From assembly GCA_035771165.1 (NCBI GenBank), contig JAWNZC010000229.1, positions 1,747,501-1,811,500 on the forward strand: DNA of 64,000 nucleotides, written 5' to 3'. Shown piece after piece: positions 56,401 to 61,031 of this stretch. This DNA comes from Paragorgia papillata (Eukaryota; Cnidaria; Anthozoa; Scleralcyonacea; Coralliidae). The position numbers and the translations under genes are program-made. The notes below the pieces were generated by a model. It was not told the origin of the DNA. It worked only from the letters and a program-made list of their open reading frames with translations, and searched no databases. Within the stretch, counting starts at the first letter, position 1. Each line of letters opens with the position of its first letter.

Positions 56401-56918
56401 TAAACTTAACTCTTGAATTTTTGTACAAAAATTGTATAGTTCATTACGGACTTTGGCATGAACACGTTCTTGGATGGTGGAAGCAAAGAAATGACCCAAA
56501 TATCCTCTTCGTGAAATATGAAGATCTCAAAAAGGTTTGTAATTTTTATGTGTTTTTTTAATTTTTTTTAATTTGCCATACGTGTTCATTTTATTTTATT
56601 TTATTGTTTCATTTTTCTTAATTTTATATTAATATACGATGCAAGAATCTTGAGGCAGAGGTGAGAAAAATCGTTGCGTTTTTGGGAAAGAATCTTCACG
56701 AGGAGACCATCAAGGCCATTACAAAACAGTGTACGTTTGAAGAAATGAATAAAAATCGTGCAGTTTACAAGGTGGGGGTAGTTGAGGGACAAAATATTTT
56801 GCGGAAAGGACAAATTGGAGATTGGAAACATTATATTACTCCAGAACTAAATGAGGAAATTGAAGTGAAGATTCTGTCTAAGCTGAAAGGAACAGGACTT
56901 ACATTTGATTTTGAATGA
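20904..56918 (+). CDS. SULT: Cytosolic sulfotransferase (SULT family), 4 coding exons
   Basis: Predicted to transfer sulfate from PAPS to a hydroxyl or amine of a small acceptor in the cytosol. Joined exons 20904-21084, 41217-41582, 56440-56534 and 56646-56918 give 304 residues plus stop, the usual family length. Motifs in order: YPKSGTHW (57-64, 5'-phosphosulfate loop), FSHLPFHVIP with the likely catalytic His119, ARNPKDVAVS (141-150, 3'-phosphate binding through Arg142 and Ser150), FVKYEDLKK before the third junction, and LRKGQIGDWKHY (266-277) near the C-terminus. All junctions are GT/AG and keep phase (1, 1, 0). The start at 20904 fits the family N-terminus. The acceptor substrate cannot be inferred. 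The introns, 20.1 and 14.9 kb, are packed with transposons, mostly decayed. Confidence 0.92.
21085..21590. other. Start of intron 1, no recognised element
   Basis: Donor GTAAAC at 21085, then AT-rich intron sequence without a recognisable repeat until the Penelope-like 3' end that begins near 21640. Confidence 0.5.
21640..23155 (-). mobile_element. GIY-YIG retroelement (Penelope-like), split by a LINE
   Basis: Minus-strand pieces in order: 23150-22926 reads IIRFNPPFSKNVRTNLNLVD, then KVSYSCMDNM; 22262-22095 reads CNCQKKKECPLQKKCL (cysteine cluster), then IIYQAEVTSTDN; about 22090-21760 reads NEKYLNET and KRCNLCLEGKL, then KADKNKLLNKRLELVSKCRH. This series is the linker, zinc-binding and GIY-YIG C-terminal part of a retroelement family I associate with Penelope-like elements (inference). 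It ends with a hairpin at 21679-21702. Stops and frameshifts throughout. Confidence 0.7.
22262..22925 (+). mobile_element. CR1-like LINE 3' fragment nested in the GIY-YIG element
   Basis: Plus-strand remnant reading NIQRRAPKFILNYPSQELSY, then KEILASLDLLPLEFRCKL, and later SLIWNSLSTTMK, which is the C-terminal region of CR1/L2-type LINE proteins. It is followed by a 3' UTR with GCCCAGCCACCATTTTGTAT and an AT-rich tail near 22925. It sits in opposite orientation between the two halves of the Penelope-like frame, so it inserted later. Heavily decayed. Confidence 0.65.
23156..23333. mobile_element. MITE with GGGGGCTTTCCA ends (178 bp)
   Basis: The ends GGGCGCTTTCCAATTGACAA and, inverted, GGGGGCTTTCCATTTACACG continue into a shared GGTTAGACCGG. 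Non-coding. It lies directly against the 5' edge of the readable GIY-YIG retroelement fragment, so it probably interrupts it. Confidence 0.7.
23334..24181. other. Intron sequence with a short degenerate array
   Basis: 23757-23905 contains about four diverged ~40-bp units of the form GGGGTAATNATCCCCAAG followed by a GGAC word. The remainder shows no gene or definable element. Confidence 0.5.
24182..24275. repeat. (TGTGT)n pentanucleotide microsatellite
   Basis: About 15 uninterrupted TTGTG units with T-rich margins. The minus-strand frame across it (NTTQHNTTQH) is an artefact. Confidence 0.95.
24276..25242. other. Intron sequence with dispersed-repeat flank
   Basis: 24940-25242 resembles 25836-26093 (shared TTGGATACTCTGATCCTGCA, then CGGTTATTGA, GTATAAATGTT and ATAATACGTTGTTTATTTC), so the element at 25243-25827 interrupts or adjoins this repeat. 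No gene. Confidence 0.45.
25243..25827. mobile_element. TIR element with TTAGGGACYGTTC ends (585 bp)
   Basis: The left end TTAGGGACCGTTCGAATTCA and the inverted right end TTAGGGACTGTTCATTATTT both lead to CAGGGTTGGTACCGAA. Inside, 25350-25489 is open and exon-like, encoding an acidic DMDESDEESDEQLSQVNED stretch and ending CAG before GTATAC. No clear target duplication. Confidence 0.65.
26128..26229. repeat. (TTTA)n microsatellite, tail of a LINE
   Basis: About 25 units of TTTA. On the minus strand this is (TAAA)n directly after the 3' UTR of the CR1-like LINE at 26230-26820, so it began as that element's 3' tail and expanded. Confidence 0.9.
26230..26820 (-). mobile_element. CR1-like LINE 3' end (same family as 44303-47981)
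   Basis: The minus-strand frame 26742-26377 reads YWHEYLDIVHYFKVTHG, RTIRTWNTLAEKL and FKTICSRCNNSRSLKDPISC, matching part by part the C-terminus of the LINE at 47312-47782. The 3' UTR shares GGCCCGCAGTAA, TGTTGCGG and TACCCAGCC with 47860-47905. The element continues upstream at 37075-37205, beyond the Ty3-type element that split it. Confidence 0.85.
26821..26977 (+). repeat. 5' LTR of the Ty3-type element
   Basis: Begins TGTTAGGTATCGTAACTAAT and ends GCTAACAAAC. It contains GTATATAAGTAG, a likely TATA box. Followed by TTGGTGTCAGG, the presumed primer-binding region. Confidence 0.85.
26997..27995 (+). pseudogene. Gag of the Ty3-type element, frameshifted
   Basis: Starts near 27006 with MIKMSESKPPPLIFGN and changes frame near 27110 (the second frame carries KADKYVKEISAFYFALSDET). 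It continues in 27423-27995, which holds a double zinc-knuckle-like cysteine cluster CRWCGGPRHPRKQ followed by CRNCYMRENHMTAVC, the nucleic-acid-binding end of Gag. The last 30 residues are encoded by a GC-rich palindromic patch (about 27888-27920) that does not look like Gag. Confidence 0.8.
28104..28346 (-). CDS. Short conserved frame in the left palindrome arm
   Basis: 80 codons from MQENFSFPSITVRAKEMSEM. The first ~54 residues match the frame at 29329-29520 with only two substitutions seen (T/I and V/L). I recognise no domain. It may be a captured exon or part of an unknown transposon protein; no promoter is evident. Confidence 0.3.
   Translation of the reverse strand: MQENFSFPSITVRAKEMSEMTVERVLLAVKKCIKRASKNMLWSRIYLTFVGKFILKQFDNSPSFSMSDSQRGFASLTIPS
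29329..29520 (+). CDS. Short conserved frame in the right palindrome arm
   Basis: 63 codons from MQENFSFPSIIVRAKEMSEM, the inverted partner of 28104-28346, diverging only at its C-terminus where the arm ends. In the related copy near 38600-38715 the same start is followed by a frameshift and stop, so the frame is not kept in all copies. Confidence 0.3.
   Translation: MQENFSFPSIIVRAKEMSEMTVERLLLAVKKCIKRASKNMLWSRIYLTFVGKFIQCILVFYER
29587..30465. other. Unidentified insert before the protease
   Basis: Zinc knuckle and protease are normally close in Ty3 elements, so this AT-rich 880 bp is probably further inserted or intronic DNA. No frame, inverted repeat or array is recognised apart from a short G-run at about 30325-30343. 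Confidence 0.4.
30469..31170 (+). pseudogene. Protease and RT start of the Ty3-type element
   Basis: TDSAATCNTLPSK (from about 30479) corresponds to the aspartic-protease active-site region, with DSAA where DTGA or DSGA is usual. The same frame runs to 30887. A frame change then leads to RT N-terminal sequence: GLIKAKLDEMVQQKKLKVEE, TDWCSNMTVKEKQLPDGSTK and RLCLDPSQTINKAINIPHYD. It stops at 31170, where the hAT element begins. Substituted active site and frameshifts make it inactive. Confidence 0.85.
32097..34610 (-). pseudogene. hAT transposase (ZNF862-like), frameshifted
   Basis: Frame 34610-33801 begins with an N-terminal zinc-finger-like region (VLTCDICIKWKSK ... SSAVNEHAQSKVHKHAL) and the catalytic-fold start FITVLADGATDAALIEKEV. 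Frame 33763-33341 continues with KFFWCLSHRLELAIKDAL and SKSTGTRWIDHKLCAM. Frame 33360-32329 contains the C-terminal dimerisation region (FILIELCLTCPYGNSVCES, then FSEMAITLWNNAKRRR). An acidic tail (32321-32097) follows. At least two frameshifts and a stop break it, but most of the protein is readable, so it is fairly young. Confidence 0.85.
34761..34993. mobile_element. MITE with CAGTCGTTGGCACC ends (233 bp)
   Basis: Inverted arms of about 45 bp: CAGTCGTTGGCACCTAAGCG, then GTACACCGCCCGTCAAAACA, mirrored at 34950-34993. TA precedes the left end but not the right, so the target is unclear. It lies in the non-coding part of the hAT element. Confidence 0.8.
35655..36800 (+). pseudogene. Integrase C-terminal part of the Ty3-type element
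   Basis: 35657-35880 reads QHRWPRGNGKAEAAVKGVKQ and QQSLLNYRNTPQVGHTLSPA then ERSMGRRTRGIPP, the end of the integrase catalytic core. After the MITE at 35880-36206 it resumes with KEYYDKRKGLDHSPLKIGD and GSIRRNRIQVH, then in another frame ends TRSGRISRKPKRLGL, the usual Ty3 C-terminal signature. The catalytic aspartates lie in the missing upstream part. Confidence 0.85.
35880..36206. mobile_element. MITE in the integrase, 9-bp TSD with one mismatch
   Basis: Ends CATAGATAATGATGGAAGGG and, inverted, AAAGATAATGGAAGGGGAAA; arms run about 100 bp through CACAACTTGCTATGGTAATT. Flanks are TAGCTCCAC (35871-35879) and TGGCTCCAC (36207-36215). Removing the element restores the integrase frame (LLAPHSG). 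A 9-bp duplication suggests a Mutator-like source. Confidence 0.8.
36896..37074 (+). repeat. 3' LTR of the Ty3-type element
   Basis: Same start, TATA region and end as the 5' LTR, but 22 bp longer because of two short insertions (about 36943-36952 and 37019-37036). The LTRs also differ at several single bases, which indicates an old insertion. Confidence 0.85.
37075..37205 (-). pseudogene. Upstream piece of the split CR1-like LINE
   Basis: Minus-strand reading gives LYLAIIRPYFGYVTQIWA and KIERTQRRAT, the residues expected directly before the segment that continues at 26820. The homologous part of the other copy is at 47230-47340 (VYASQVWAPQS, RIERVQRRASKF). Confidence 0.75.
37206..37588. other. 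Intron sequence, nothing recognised
   Basis: No frame or repeat that I can name between the LINE piece and the MITE at 37589. Confidence 0.35.
37589..37737. mobile_element. MITE with AAGCCGGTTTTCCACTTGCG ends (149 bp)
   Basis: Perfect or near-perfect 40-bp arms ending CGCGCGAATCGA, inverted at 37697-37737. The core CTTATGAGCTCTCAGCTGGA then ACTAATTA is shared with the MITE at 43572-43741, although the arms are different. Confidence 0.9.
37850..38015. repeat. (TTA)n microsatellite, 3' side of R4/Dong-like fragment
   Basis: Mixed TATTATATTAAAT words followed by long TTATTATTA runs. On the minus strand this is (TAA)n, directly downstream of the LINE fragment 38050-38460. Confidence 0.9.
38050..38460 (-). 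pseudogene. R4/Dong-like LINE 3' fragment with nuclease motif
   Basis: The minus frame 38458-38129 begins HIEHNKPDILLLNKEERSCW and continues IIDIACPFDTRV, giving a PD-(14 residues)-D arrangement, the signature of the restriction-like endonuclease at the C-terminus of R2/R4-type LINEs. Then KVENYHDLKIEIKRIW and KIIPIVIGALGAISRG follow. The fragment is 5'-truncated and flanked on both sides by TAA microsatellite, the known target of Dong elements. The frame itself is intact from 38458 to its stop. Confidence 0.75.
38461..38526. repeat. (TTA)n microsatellite, 5' side of R4/Dong-like fragment
   Basis: Uninterrupted TTATTATTA run with one GTTATTGC variant, matching the array on the other side of the LINE fragment. 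Confidence 0.9.
38568..40080. repeat. Foldback repeats with AACAATTAG ends
   Basis: 38568-39150 is a decayed relative of the left arm of the 28077-29586 palindrome (shared CGTTCAACAGTCATTTCGGA, TTGCATAATTTAGCATGG and CAATTTAACGATCTTACCAT). At 39150-39255 a second end AACAATTAGTCACCGA starts a small palindrome of AGTCACCGAG words. 40015-40080 repeats the palindrome-centre sequence (ATAGCCAATGAAATTC). The nested boundaries are not fully resolved. Confidence 0.6.
40083..40430. repeat. Inverted-repeat family with ATAGAAACACG ends
   Basis: AATTATAGAAACACG at 40083, its inverted form AAGTGTTTCTATAACTCTAT at 40189 and GAGTTATAGAAACACGGG at 40390 form overlapping inverted pairs. Non-coding; probably one MITE nested beside another. 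Confidence 0.5.
40431..41216. other. End of intron 1
   Basis: AT-rich intron without recognisable elements, ending in the pyrimidine-rich acceptor TTGTTTTTCTTCAAG at 41202-41216. Confidence 0.5.
41217..41582 (+). CDS. SULT: Sulfotransferase coding exon 2
   Basis: Encodes residues 61-182 and the first base of codon 183: the rest of the phosphosulfate loop (GTHW), a variable 95-115 segment, the catalytic-histidine region FSHLPFHVIP and the RNPKDVAVSYFHF motif. It ends GGAGAAG before the donor GTGAGA at 41583. Confidence 0.93.
41583..42376. other. Start of intron 2 with a lone hAT-like end
   Basis: Donor GTGAGA, then unremarkable sequence. At 42023 a CAGTGGCGTAGCCAGG terminus of the hAT type begins a segment with a C-run (42096-42113); its partner end was not found. 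A (TA)n run at 42354-42374 ends beside the 42377 terminus. Confidence 0.45.
42936..43290. repeat. 19-bp minisatellite
   Basis: About 18 copies of TTTGCCCACTCCACCCAAG with substitutions and some 13-14-bp short units (TTTGCCCACTCCACCTG). Open frames in several phases on both strands are repeat artefacts. Confidence 0.95.
43291..43571. other. Intron sequence, nothing recognised
   Basis: AT-rich DNA between the minisatellite and the MITE; no frame or repeat identified. Confidence 0.35.
43572..43741. mobile_element. MITE with TTARGGC...TTTCCACTCAGG ends (170 bp)
   Basis: The left arm AATTTCCACTCAGGAAAATC is mirrored by GATTTTCCTGAGTGGAAAC on the right, and a second inner pair GACAGGAAAGTTTTCTTTG is mirrored by AAAGAAAACTTTCCTGTC. 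The core CTTGTGAGCTCTCGGTCGGA then ACTAATGA resembles the core of 37589-37737. Confidence 0.85.
43742..44167. other. Intron sequence, nothing recognised
   Basis: No supported frame or element between the MITE and the left flank of the 44176-50849 element. Confidence 0.35.
44307..44690 (+). pseudogene. LINE N-terminus with hydrophobic segment and 2A motif
   Basis: 127 codons. Residues 13-27 (LLLFLYLFVLIYGIS) are hydrophobic, like a signal or membrane anchor. Residues 100-108 (44604-44630) are GDVEANPGP, the ribosome-skipping 2A motif, preceded by VICSS. 2A peptides at the N-terminus of APE-type LINEs are known from several invertebrates. Directly after the motif the endonuclease should begin, but the sequence jumps to its C-terminal part, so about the first two-thirds of the nuclease is deleted. 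Confidence 0.85.
44678..45700 (+). pseudogene. LINE endonuclease end, linker and RT start
   Basis: 44678-44980 reads NTPTRGDNVLDLVLTN and TDHSIIIFDI, the last endonuclease motifs. After a stop at 44978-44980 the same protein continues in 45182-45700, with KRFWSLFKLKSK, then NNKAHGEDQISACLLKE and GILPRDWKLANVVPIHKKG, the first RT blocks. A frameshift follows at about 45700, and the next block (HGFITGKSCVTQLIEVLD) is readable to 45887. Confidence 0.85.
45896..46604. mobile_element. hAT-type MITE (709 bp) in the RT frame, TSD GATTTACC
   Basis: Termini CATTGAACTATAAGAAGACT and, inverted, CAGTGAACTCTATAGGAAGA then CTGGAACGCTAACTCC. The octamer GATTTACC is duplicated exactly (45888-45895 and 46605-46612). 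Deleting element and one octamer restores the RT reading IDVIYLDMSKAFDNVSH. About 46150-46525 forms a hairpin with ~160-bp arms. No transposase. Confidence 0.95.
46605..47782 (+). pseudogene. LINE reverse transcriptase core and C-terminus
   Basis: 46605-47376 contains YLDMSKAFDNVSH, SGVPQGSILGPLLFLLYTN and AAFADDTKIF, where the catalytic box reads FADD. It then runs through the thumb to RIERVQRRASKFIL. One frameshift near 47370 leads to 47376-47782 with YWHEYLDIVFFYKTNHGI, RTWNILPKT and ICSKCNTARSLMNPPSCC, the CR1-type C-terminus. Apart from shifts the catalytic residues are present. Confidence 0.9.
48001..48290 (+). mobile_element. 290-bp retroposon-like insertion, TSD GTTGTATGA
   Basis: Flanked by GTTGTATGA at 47992-48000 and 48291-48299. 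Its start TCGAAATAGAGTTAGGA recurs inverted at about 48226-48243. It contains the hairpin CTGACGA...GAAA (48164-48187) and the end sequence TTTCAACACTGCCTACGCAG then CTTTTATTTCACT. The same end occurs twice at 9060-9262. I suspect a Penelope-type terminal repeat or a SINE-like derivative. Confidence 0.65.
48883..48980. repeat. Internal copy of the 44176 terminus
   Basis: Direct repeat of 44176-44267 with TA-repeat length differences, starting CACTGACCTATATATATATA and ending GGCGGCATTTATGGGTCCTT. With 44176-44267 it brackets the nested element 44268-48881. Confidence 0.85.
49001..49531. repeat. Three copies of a ~100-bp unit with TTCCTGTCC ends
   Basis: Copies at 49001-49078 (start truncated), 49105-49218 and 49443-49531. 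Each carries CAGARGYGAATAAAATCGYC, TGGCGT and ACTAAAGACCAATTCGGACA, and the full ones begin TTCCTGTCC and end GGACAGGAA, an inverted pair. The middle copy holds a short extra piece. Small MITEs or a dispersed tandem repeat. Confidence 0.75.
49532..50734. other. Interior of the 6.7-kb element, nothing recognised
   Basis: Decayed words such as ACCTGGAGAT and CCGGGAG recur between 49670 and 50060, but no array or frame can be defined. No transposase motif seen. Confidence 0.35.
50943..50988. repeat. (CATA)n microsatellite, 5' side of LINE
   Basis: Eleven or so ACAT units directly before the 5'-truncated LINE; a similar run follows the LINE's 3' end at 52517-52544. Confidence 0.9.
50989..52545 (+). 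mobile_element. 5'-truncated LINE flanked by CATA repeats
   Basis: Contains one long intact frame (50996-52438) and a short 3' UTR ending in AAATAAATAAATACATACAT-type repeat. Truncated within the reverse transcriptase. The uninterrupted 480-codon frame makes it the youngest-looking LINE in the window. It lies in intron 2, outside the 44176-50849 element but inside the 42377-53604 span. Confidence 0.85.
50996..52438 (+). CDS. LINE reverse transcriptase (C-terminal 480 residues)
   Basis: Starts inside the palm: SHIGVKQGCNLSPTLFNLF, then NCLLYADDIVLLSES (YADD active site), KKWKLNINLKKSKVLLFG and YCYLGITF, the usual non-LTR series. The C-terminal half ends with KLRISAHKLPVETGRYG followed by RLCKHCDLNEIGNEQHLLMS, a CxxC...H zinc-ribbon-like tail. 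The upstream RT blocks and endonuclease are absent, so it cannot act alone. The clade is not certain. The first methionine is not a true start. Confidence 0.9.
   Translation: MDKGNTPFFKSHIGVKQGCNLSPTLFNLFINDIPNLFNSSCAPVKLGETDLNCLLYADDIVLLSESRSGLQNCLTNLEFYTKKWKLNINLKKSKVLLFGTPTQRRAHFPSIWSFGKIALEQVDEYCYLGITFHFSGNFKRTQKILYGKAIRAYHCLFKSFSNVENVPIKLLLKLFSSTVVPVLLFSCEVWGPYLLGKINSFAMFKTKNFKLTNDIERLHLKFCKRILGVHSKSTNLAVYGELGRAPLIIQIATLITKYWFRIKSSTFTDTLAGEAARVCMDSNLQPILFTKYLLQLCNIEVNNFKNFVIPPKEQGNFCHYLRNKLHEFYTEYWKEQIQQGGNNGKLRVFKKLKINFGFEKYLSSIRNFKHRQAVTKLRISAHKLPVETGRYGNVSYSERLCKHCDLNEIGNEQHLLMSCRNTKFADLRVNFMESLCKINNSFSKFSYQDLFMYVIAMQDKTIMTLVAKYCFNVLRSFESL
52546..53690. other. Intron sequence with two CTCGTNCCCAG-type termini
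   Basis: 53365-53380 carries a lone CAATCTCGTACCCAG terminus with no partner seen. 53553-53604 is the right arm of the putative 11.2-kb element. No gene; the frame at 53193-53429 is unrecognised. Confidence 0.45.
54000..55009. other. Interior repeat, no gene
   Basis: 54000-54225 resembles 6890-7085. The remaining frames (54363-54602 with hydrophobic residues at its end) have no recognisable motif. Confidence 0.4.
55010..55450 (+). pseudogene. Decayed CR1-like LINE C-terminal remnant
   Basis: In changing frames it reads CEVWAPQT, KVERLQCRATKYIL and SYWHDLKDLIYFKRYTGHYN, the same landmarks as 47260-47440, with many stops. No 5' or 3' end is identifiable. Confidence 0.65.
55571..55870. mobile_element. 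MITE with ATTATCCTGAATTG ends (~300 bp)
   Basis: The left GATTATCCTGAATTGTAAAA and, inverted, GGATTATCCTGAATTGTCAA arms, each with a second GTCTAGAATTC and TTATC word. The interior has CCCTAACC-like words (55640-55740). No target duplication established. Confidence 0.65.
56440..56534 (+). CDS. SULT: Sulfotransferase coding exon 3
   Basis: Completes codon 183 and encodes up to residue 214: HYGLWHEHVLGWWKQ and NILFVKYEDLKK. Acceptor AATTGTATAG at 56439, donor GTTTGT at 56535. Confidence 0.92.
56646..56918 (+). CDS. SULT: Sulfotransferase coding exon 4 and stop
   Basis: Residues 215-304, beginning NLEAEVRKIVAFLG after the acceptor GATGCAAG. It contains the cofactor-binding LRKGQIGDWKHY loop and ends FDFE before TGA at 56916. 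Confidence 0.93.
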   Translation, partial: NLEAEVRKIVAFLGKNLHEETIKAITKQCTFEEMNKNRAVYKVGVVEGQNILRKGQIGDWKHYITPELNEEIEVKILSKLKGTGLTFDFE

Positions 56919-57089
56919 ATGTTAATCTACTGCACAATATCTAAAATAATGCAGATCTCTTAGATTTCATCTCAGAATCATCTTCAGCGTAACAAGGGAG
57001 GGAAATATCTGTATTTTTAAAAAAGAATGTATTCAAAACTTTTCTATTCTCTATTTTATCACCAATATGTAACAGCTTAAGGTAATTTT

Positions 57090-57095
57090 AATAAA
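57090..57095 (+). promoter_or_regulatory. Candidate polyadenylation signal
   Basis: AATAAA 172 bases after the sulfotransferase stop, followed by a T-rich stretch. It is the first canonical hexamer downstream of the stop, giving a 3' UTR of roughly 190-200 bases if used. Confidence 0.5.
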
Positions 57096-57250
57096 TGTGT
57101 TTTTGATCAGGTTTAATTTTTAATTAGTTTCTAAATATTGTACTAAATTTTTCATTGTTGCTGTGCAACAAACTTCATATCAAACGGCTCACAAATTATT
57201 CTTAAAATTATTACCAAACCGATGATGCGCGGCATCGCCCAAAAAAACAC

Positions 57251-57421
57251 GTCATGATTTCCGCTCAAAACATTAACGAATCCGTCTGCATTCTTAAACC
57301 TTTTTGGCTGGATAATTCAAAAGTAGCAAATGGACCAATCATATTTCAGTAATCTCACGGTGTCAACAGAAAAGGCTAAGAAATGCAGACGGTTCGTTAA
57401 TGTCTTGGCGGAAATGATGAC
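57251..57421. mobile_element. MITE with TCATSATTTCCGC ends (171 bp)
   Basis: Inverted arms of about 55 bp: TCATGATTTCCGCTCAAAAC, then ATTAACGAATCCGTCTGCAT, mirrored on the right with single-base gaps. Non-coding, in the downstream flank of the gene. Confidence 0.75.
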
Positions 57422-58698
57422 ATATTTTTTAGTTTTCGTATATTAAGGCATACTTTTTTATCACGAGGAAGAAAGGACAGGTGAAGCATTTGGAGAGAAA
57501 ACTTGTAGTTGTTTAGTCCCAAAATGTTGGGAAAAACGGAATTTGCGAGTTCGATGGAGCGAACTCCCAGCTGTGTCAGTGATGACAACTTTGAACAGAC
57601 GAAGGCCGTACTCATTCTGTCATTCAGAATTTACTCAGAATATGGAAATACTGCTAAAGGACCAAATGAATGAATGCAAATGTTATCCGCCACATCGTTG
57701 TGGAGTTTAACATATATATTAGCTTGATTTGTTTTGACTTTATAACATTAAACACTCCATGGCCTTGTTGATCAGTTTAGTTCTGCCACAATTTTCATAA
57801 CATACAGAAGCCAGAGAACAGATTAAATTTTTAAAATTTATCATTATATAGTACATTTATACATAATCAAACTACACAAGACAAAATACACTCATGAATT
57901 GTAAAAATTTTCTTTAATGAAATCATTGACAATGTTTGAAAACTGTAAATGACACAGTTCAATTATATTCTGTATTAAGTTGTCATGCTGCTTCACCTTC
58001 ATAGTTGTTTCATTTTAAACTACCTACAACATAACATAGAAATATCACATTCAATTTTACAGATACTCACAAACAATTTTTTCATCAGGGAGTAAAATAG
58101 CTGTTAAGAATGTTAACTTAACACGTTAATACACATGACTTGGACACTGAGCATGGAGTATATTAAAACAAACTGGCTCGTTCTTGTTATAATGCATGCT
58201 ACAGTTACTTCTATGGAAGGCATCAAACATAAATATTACAAACTTTAGAGTATTAACATGCTCCTATGTTGCCAAAGAAATATGCTGCTTGTCGAAATGA
58301 CGAAATCTACTACAACTCTACAAGCCCATCTATCTTCTGTGCCATTATTTTACACGTCCTTCGGCTTTTTTAAAATGATCTACTCGATTGTGAACATTCC
58401 ACAATTACAGTATTATCACACATTTGCATCCTACAAATCAGTTCATTAACCACCGGCCGTTTGCAATGTTGGGTTTCCCGTTTCCTTAGTATTAAATAAC
58501 CCTTCGGGAGCTCTCCGTCCCCTTCGAAATTTCGTCAAAATATCAACTTATTTACTTACGATTCAGTTTCCCTTCACGTTCTTAGGTCCTCCATAGTTCC
58601 ATGATGTGTCCCGTTGCTTGAAATACCAAAATGGGTTTGTGTTGTTCGTCTATTTCGTGATTATATGCGAAAACAACGAATTAACAACAGTAAAATAT
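57422..58698. other. Downstream flank, no recognised gene
   Basis: The minus frame 57397-57615 (72 codons, GVRSIELANSVFPNILGL) is not recognised. Frames at 58258-58449 and 58606-58830 have no motif. AT-rich otherwise. Confidence 0.4.
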
Positions 58699-59594
58699 AG
58701 CAACTCACAACCTCGTCCCCAGGGCCATTTGTGGGGGCTGTGCCTGCCTCCTCCACAGGCCATATTGCATCATGGACAGGTCACACTGTTGAGAGGGCCT
58801 GCCAGATCCTGTAAACAAAATGGGGACTGATCCCATTATGCACAGCGAGACTAGGCCCTAGAGGCGATAGTTTTGAGAGGGCCTGCAATTTTTTCCGGCC
58901 GCTGATCGACAAATGTACGTCCAAGTTCTTTAAACACTGTGTCCCACCAGGAAATTCGGTCTAAACTTTCTTACAGATCATGACAATGAAGAAACCAATA
59001 TGTTTTAGAATTACCGACCTTCTGCCAAAAATATTTTTAGCGACAAAAAGGAATTGAAGGGGAAAATATCTGCCGAACAAAAGCAAATTGGACGGTCAGG
59101 AAAGTAACAGGTTTTTCGTATTGTTTTTTGGTTTACTTTAGCTATCGAAGACTGTCAACTGACCAAGAGTTAACGAGATTTAATTTTGTTAAATTGTAGG
59201 CTATAGTGTAGCGTAATTCAAGTTTCAGTTGTTGTGGAAACCGAAAAAGTATAAACCAAAGAGTCGCTGGGTAGACTAAAGTGTATTTTCGTTGATTATT
59301 CCGGCCGAAAGTTGACAAAGTTCAACCGTAATTGCTTTCTTCAATAATTCCTGCATTTTAAAGCTAGGATTCGTATGCCATAAGTCTTCAATGGCCTTCA
59401 AAATCTTCGGATATAGCCATGGCTATTAACAATGGTAGTTAATTATGCAAATTTATTCCGTGCCAAGTTTTGCCAAATTTTTTACAGGATCTTGCAGGCC
59501 CTAAATTCGGCGTGTGTGACCTGTCCATGATGCAATAGGGCCTGTGGAGGAGGCAGGGGCTGGGCCAAGATGGCGGCCAAGAACAAATGGCCCT

Positions 59595-60380
59595 GGCACA
59601 GGCTGATCTGAGCTATCACCATATCTGATTGGTCGAGATAACATTGAATGTTTTAGGTATTCTGATTGGTGGAAACAAGGCAGGCGGCAGGCTAGCTCGC
59701 GGGCATTTGTTTATAGGGCTCAAATTATATTAAATAAGTGATACCAGAGTTGCCGGCTGTTAAAAACAACTTCAAAATGAATGAAAAGCTGGCGAAACAC
59801 CCGTAAAAACGTCGGAAGAATATGTAATGATGGGTCGTGTCATCTCTGTCCCCTGGCTGCCATACAACGAAGTCCATGGGACGGCAATTTAGAGTGTTTT
59901 CTAAATCGGGCGAACAAAAGACTTGGTGAACAAAGTCAAAATGTATTTTTGCTGCGAAAGGAAAGTACACCACAGGGCAGAATTTACGTGTTTGGCCATT
60001 GAGAAGCAGGCTTTTTTCAAACAAGAATTCTCGACTAAACGAAGCCTAAATGTTTATCAAAACGCTGAATTGAATCCACCGAAAACTCACGAAAACAAGG
60101 CGGCCCGGCCAGACAACGGCAATCCAGTTTCTTGCGAATTTGGTACAACGGTGAAGCAAATGATAAATACTAAGCAATTACAGATATTTATTAATTAAAT
60201 TTAAAAATTCGACAATGTATTTGGAAATGAATGTTTTGATTGTTTTCAGTTTGGGTCAGTCAAGCTGAACTAAATATTCAGAAAACATTGAGCCTAACCA
60301 GGCGCGATAAACTTTGTGAAGACTGGGTCCGAGTCAAAAATGAGTCAAAATATGGCTCATTTTTTTGCAGCCTGTGCCAG
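59595..60380 (+). repeat. Internal direct repeat, copy 1
   Basis: Matches 62040-62815 over its length (GGTCGAGATAACATT, ATTCTGATTGGTGGAAACAA, GTCGGAAGAATATGTAATGA, GAGAAGCAGGCTTTTTTCAA). Small indels separate the copies. Both have reading-frame remnants (e.g. ending GRIYVFGH) but each has stops or frameshifts. Confidence 0.8.
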
Positions 60381-60381
60381 G

Positions 60382-61027
60382 CACTGATCTCAATAAAACT
60401 GGGTGGGGCATGATCGAGGCCGGATTTAGCGTGCCAGTTGTATGATGACGTGACCACTACCCAAGATGGCCGCCACTGAAGTTCATAGCTTTCGTAGATT
60501 GAAAACAGACAAAAAGAGTTATTTTAAGAAAATTTAAACGAATGTAAGGACACAAGAAGTACTTAATAAGGTTTAAGACGCTAATTTCTTGCATTTGGTT
60601 CTGTTATTGAGCTGTAAAACATTTAAATTTCGTTGTTTTTCTTCAGTGCCGACAACGAAGAAACTTCACGATAATATAAACTGAAAAACAGACAAAATCT
60701 ACGAAGAATTCAATTCCAAGTCTTAAATTCTACCTTTTATAGTAATCTTAATGCCTTAACAATATCTCGTGTTGTGTACTTGCCATCTTTTGACTGTATT
60801 TTTTGTTAAACAGTGAAAACTAAACAAACTGGCATCTGTTGTTTGCTTTACGGCTTTTCCGACTCCCCCGGCAAAGAGTACTTAATATTCCTACCCCCGG
60901 ATAATCTGACCGTGGTGACGTCAAGATTGCTTATGCCAGTCAACTTTGGGATTGGGAACAAGTTCTAAGGCCGCAATGCGTCATATGTTCCACTACGTAA
61001 GATGCACTGATAAGATGGCGGCGACTC
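60382..61027 (+). repeat. Truncated copy of the 44268-48881 element
   Basis: Starts CACTGATCTCAATAAAACTG and follows 48291-48790 from GTTGTATGATGACGTG onward, without the LINE and retroposon insertions. Serves as the empty-site reference for those insertions. It ends at GATGGCGGCGACT, where the copy is cut. Confidence 0.8.
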
Positions 61028-61031
61028 AACC

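Noticed and set aside
57397..57615. 72-codon minus-strand frame as a gene
   Set aside because: No motif, no splice or promoter context, and it overlaps the edge of a MITE.
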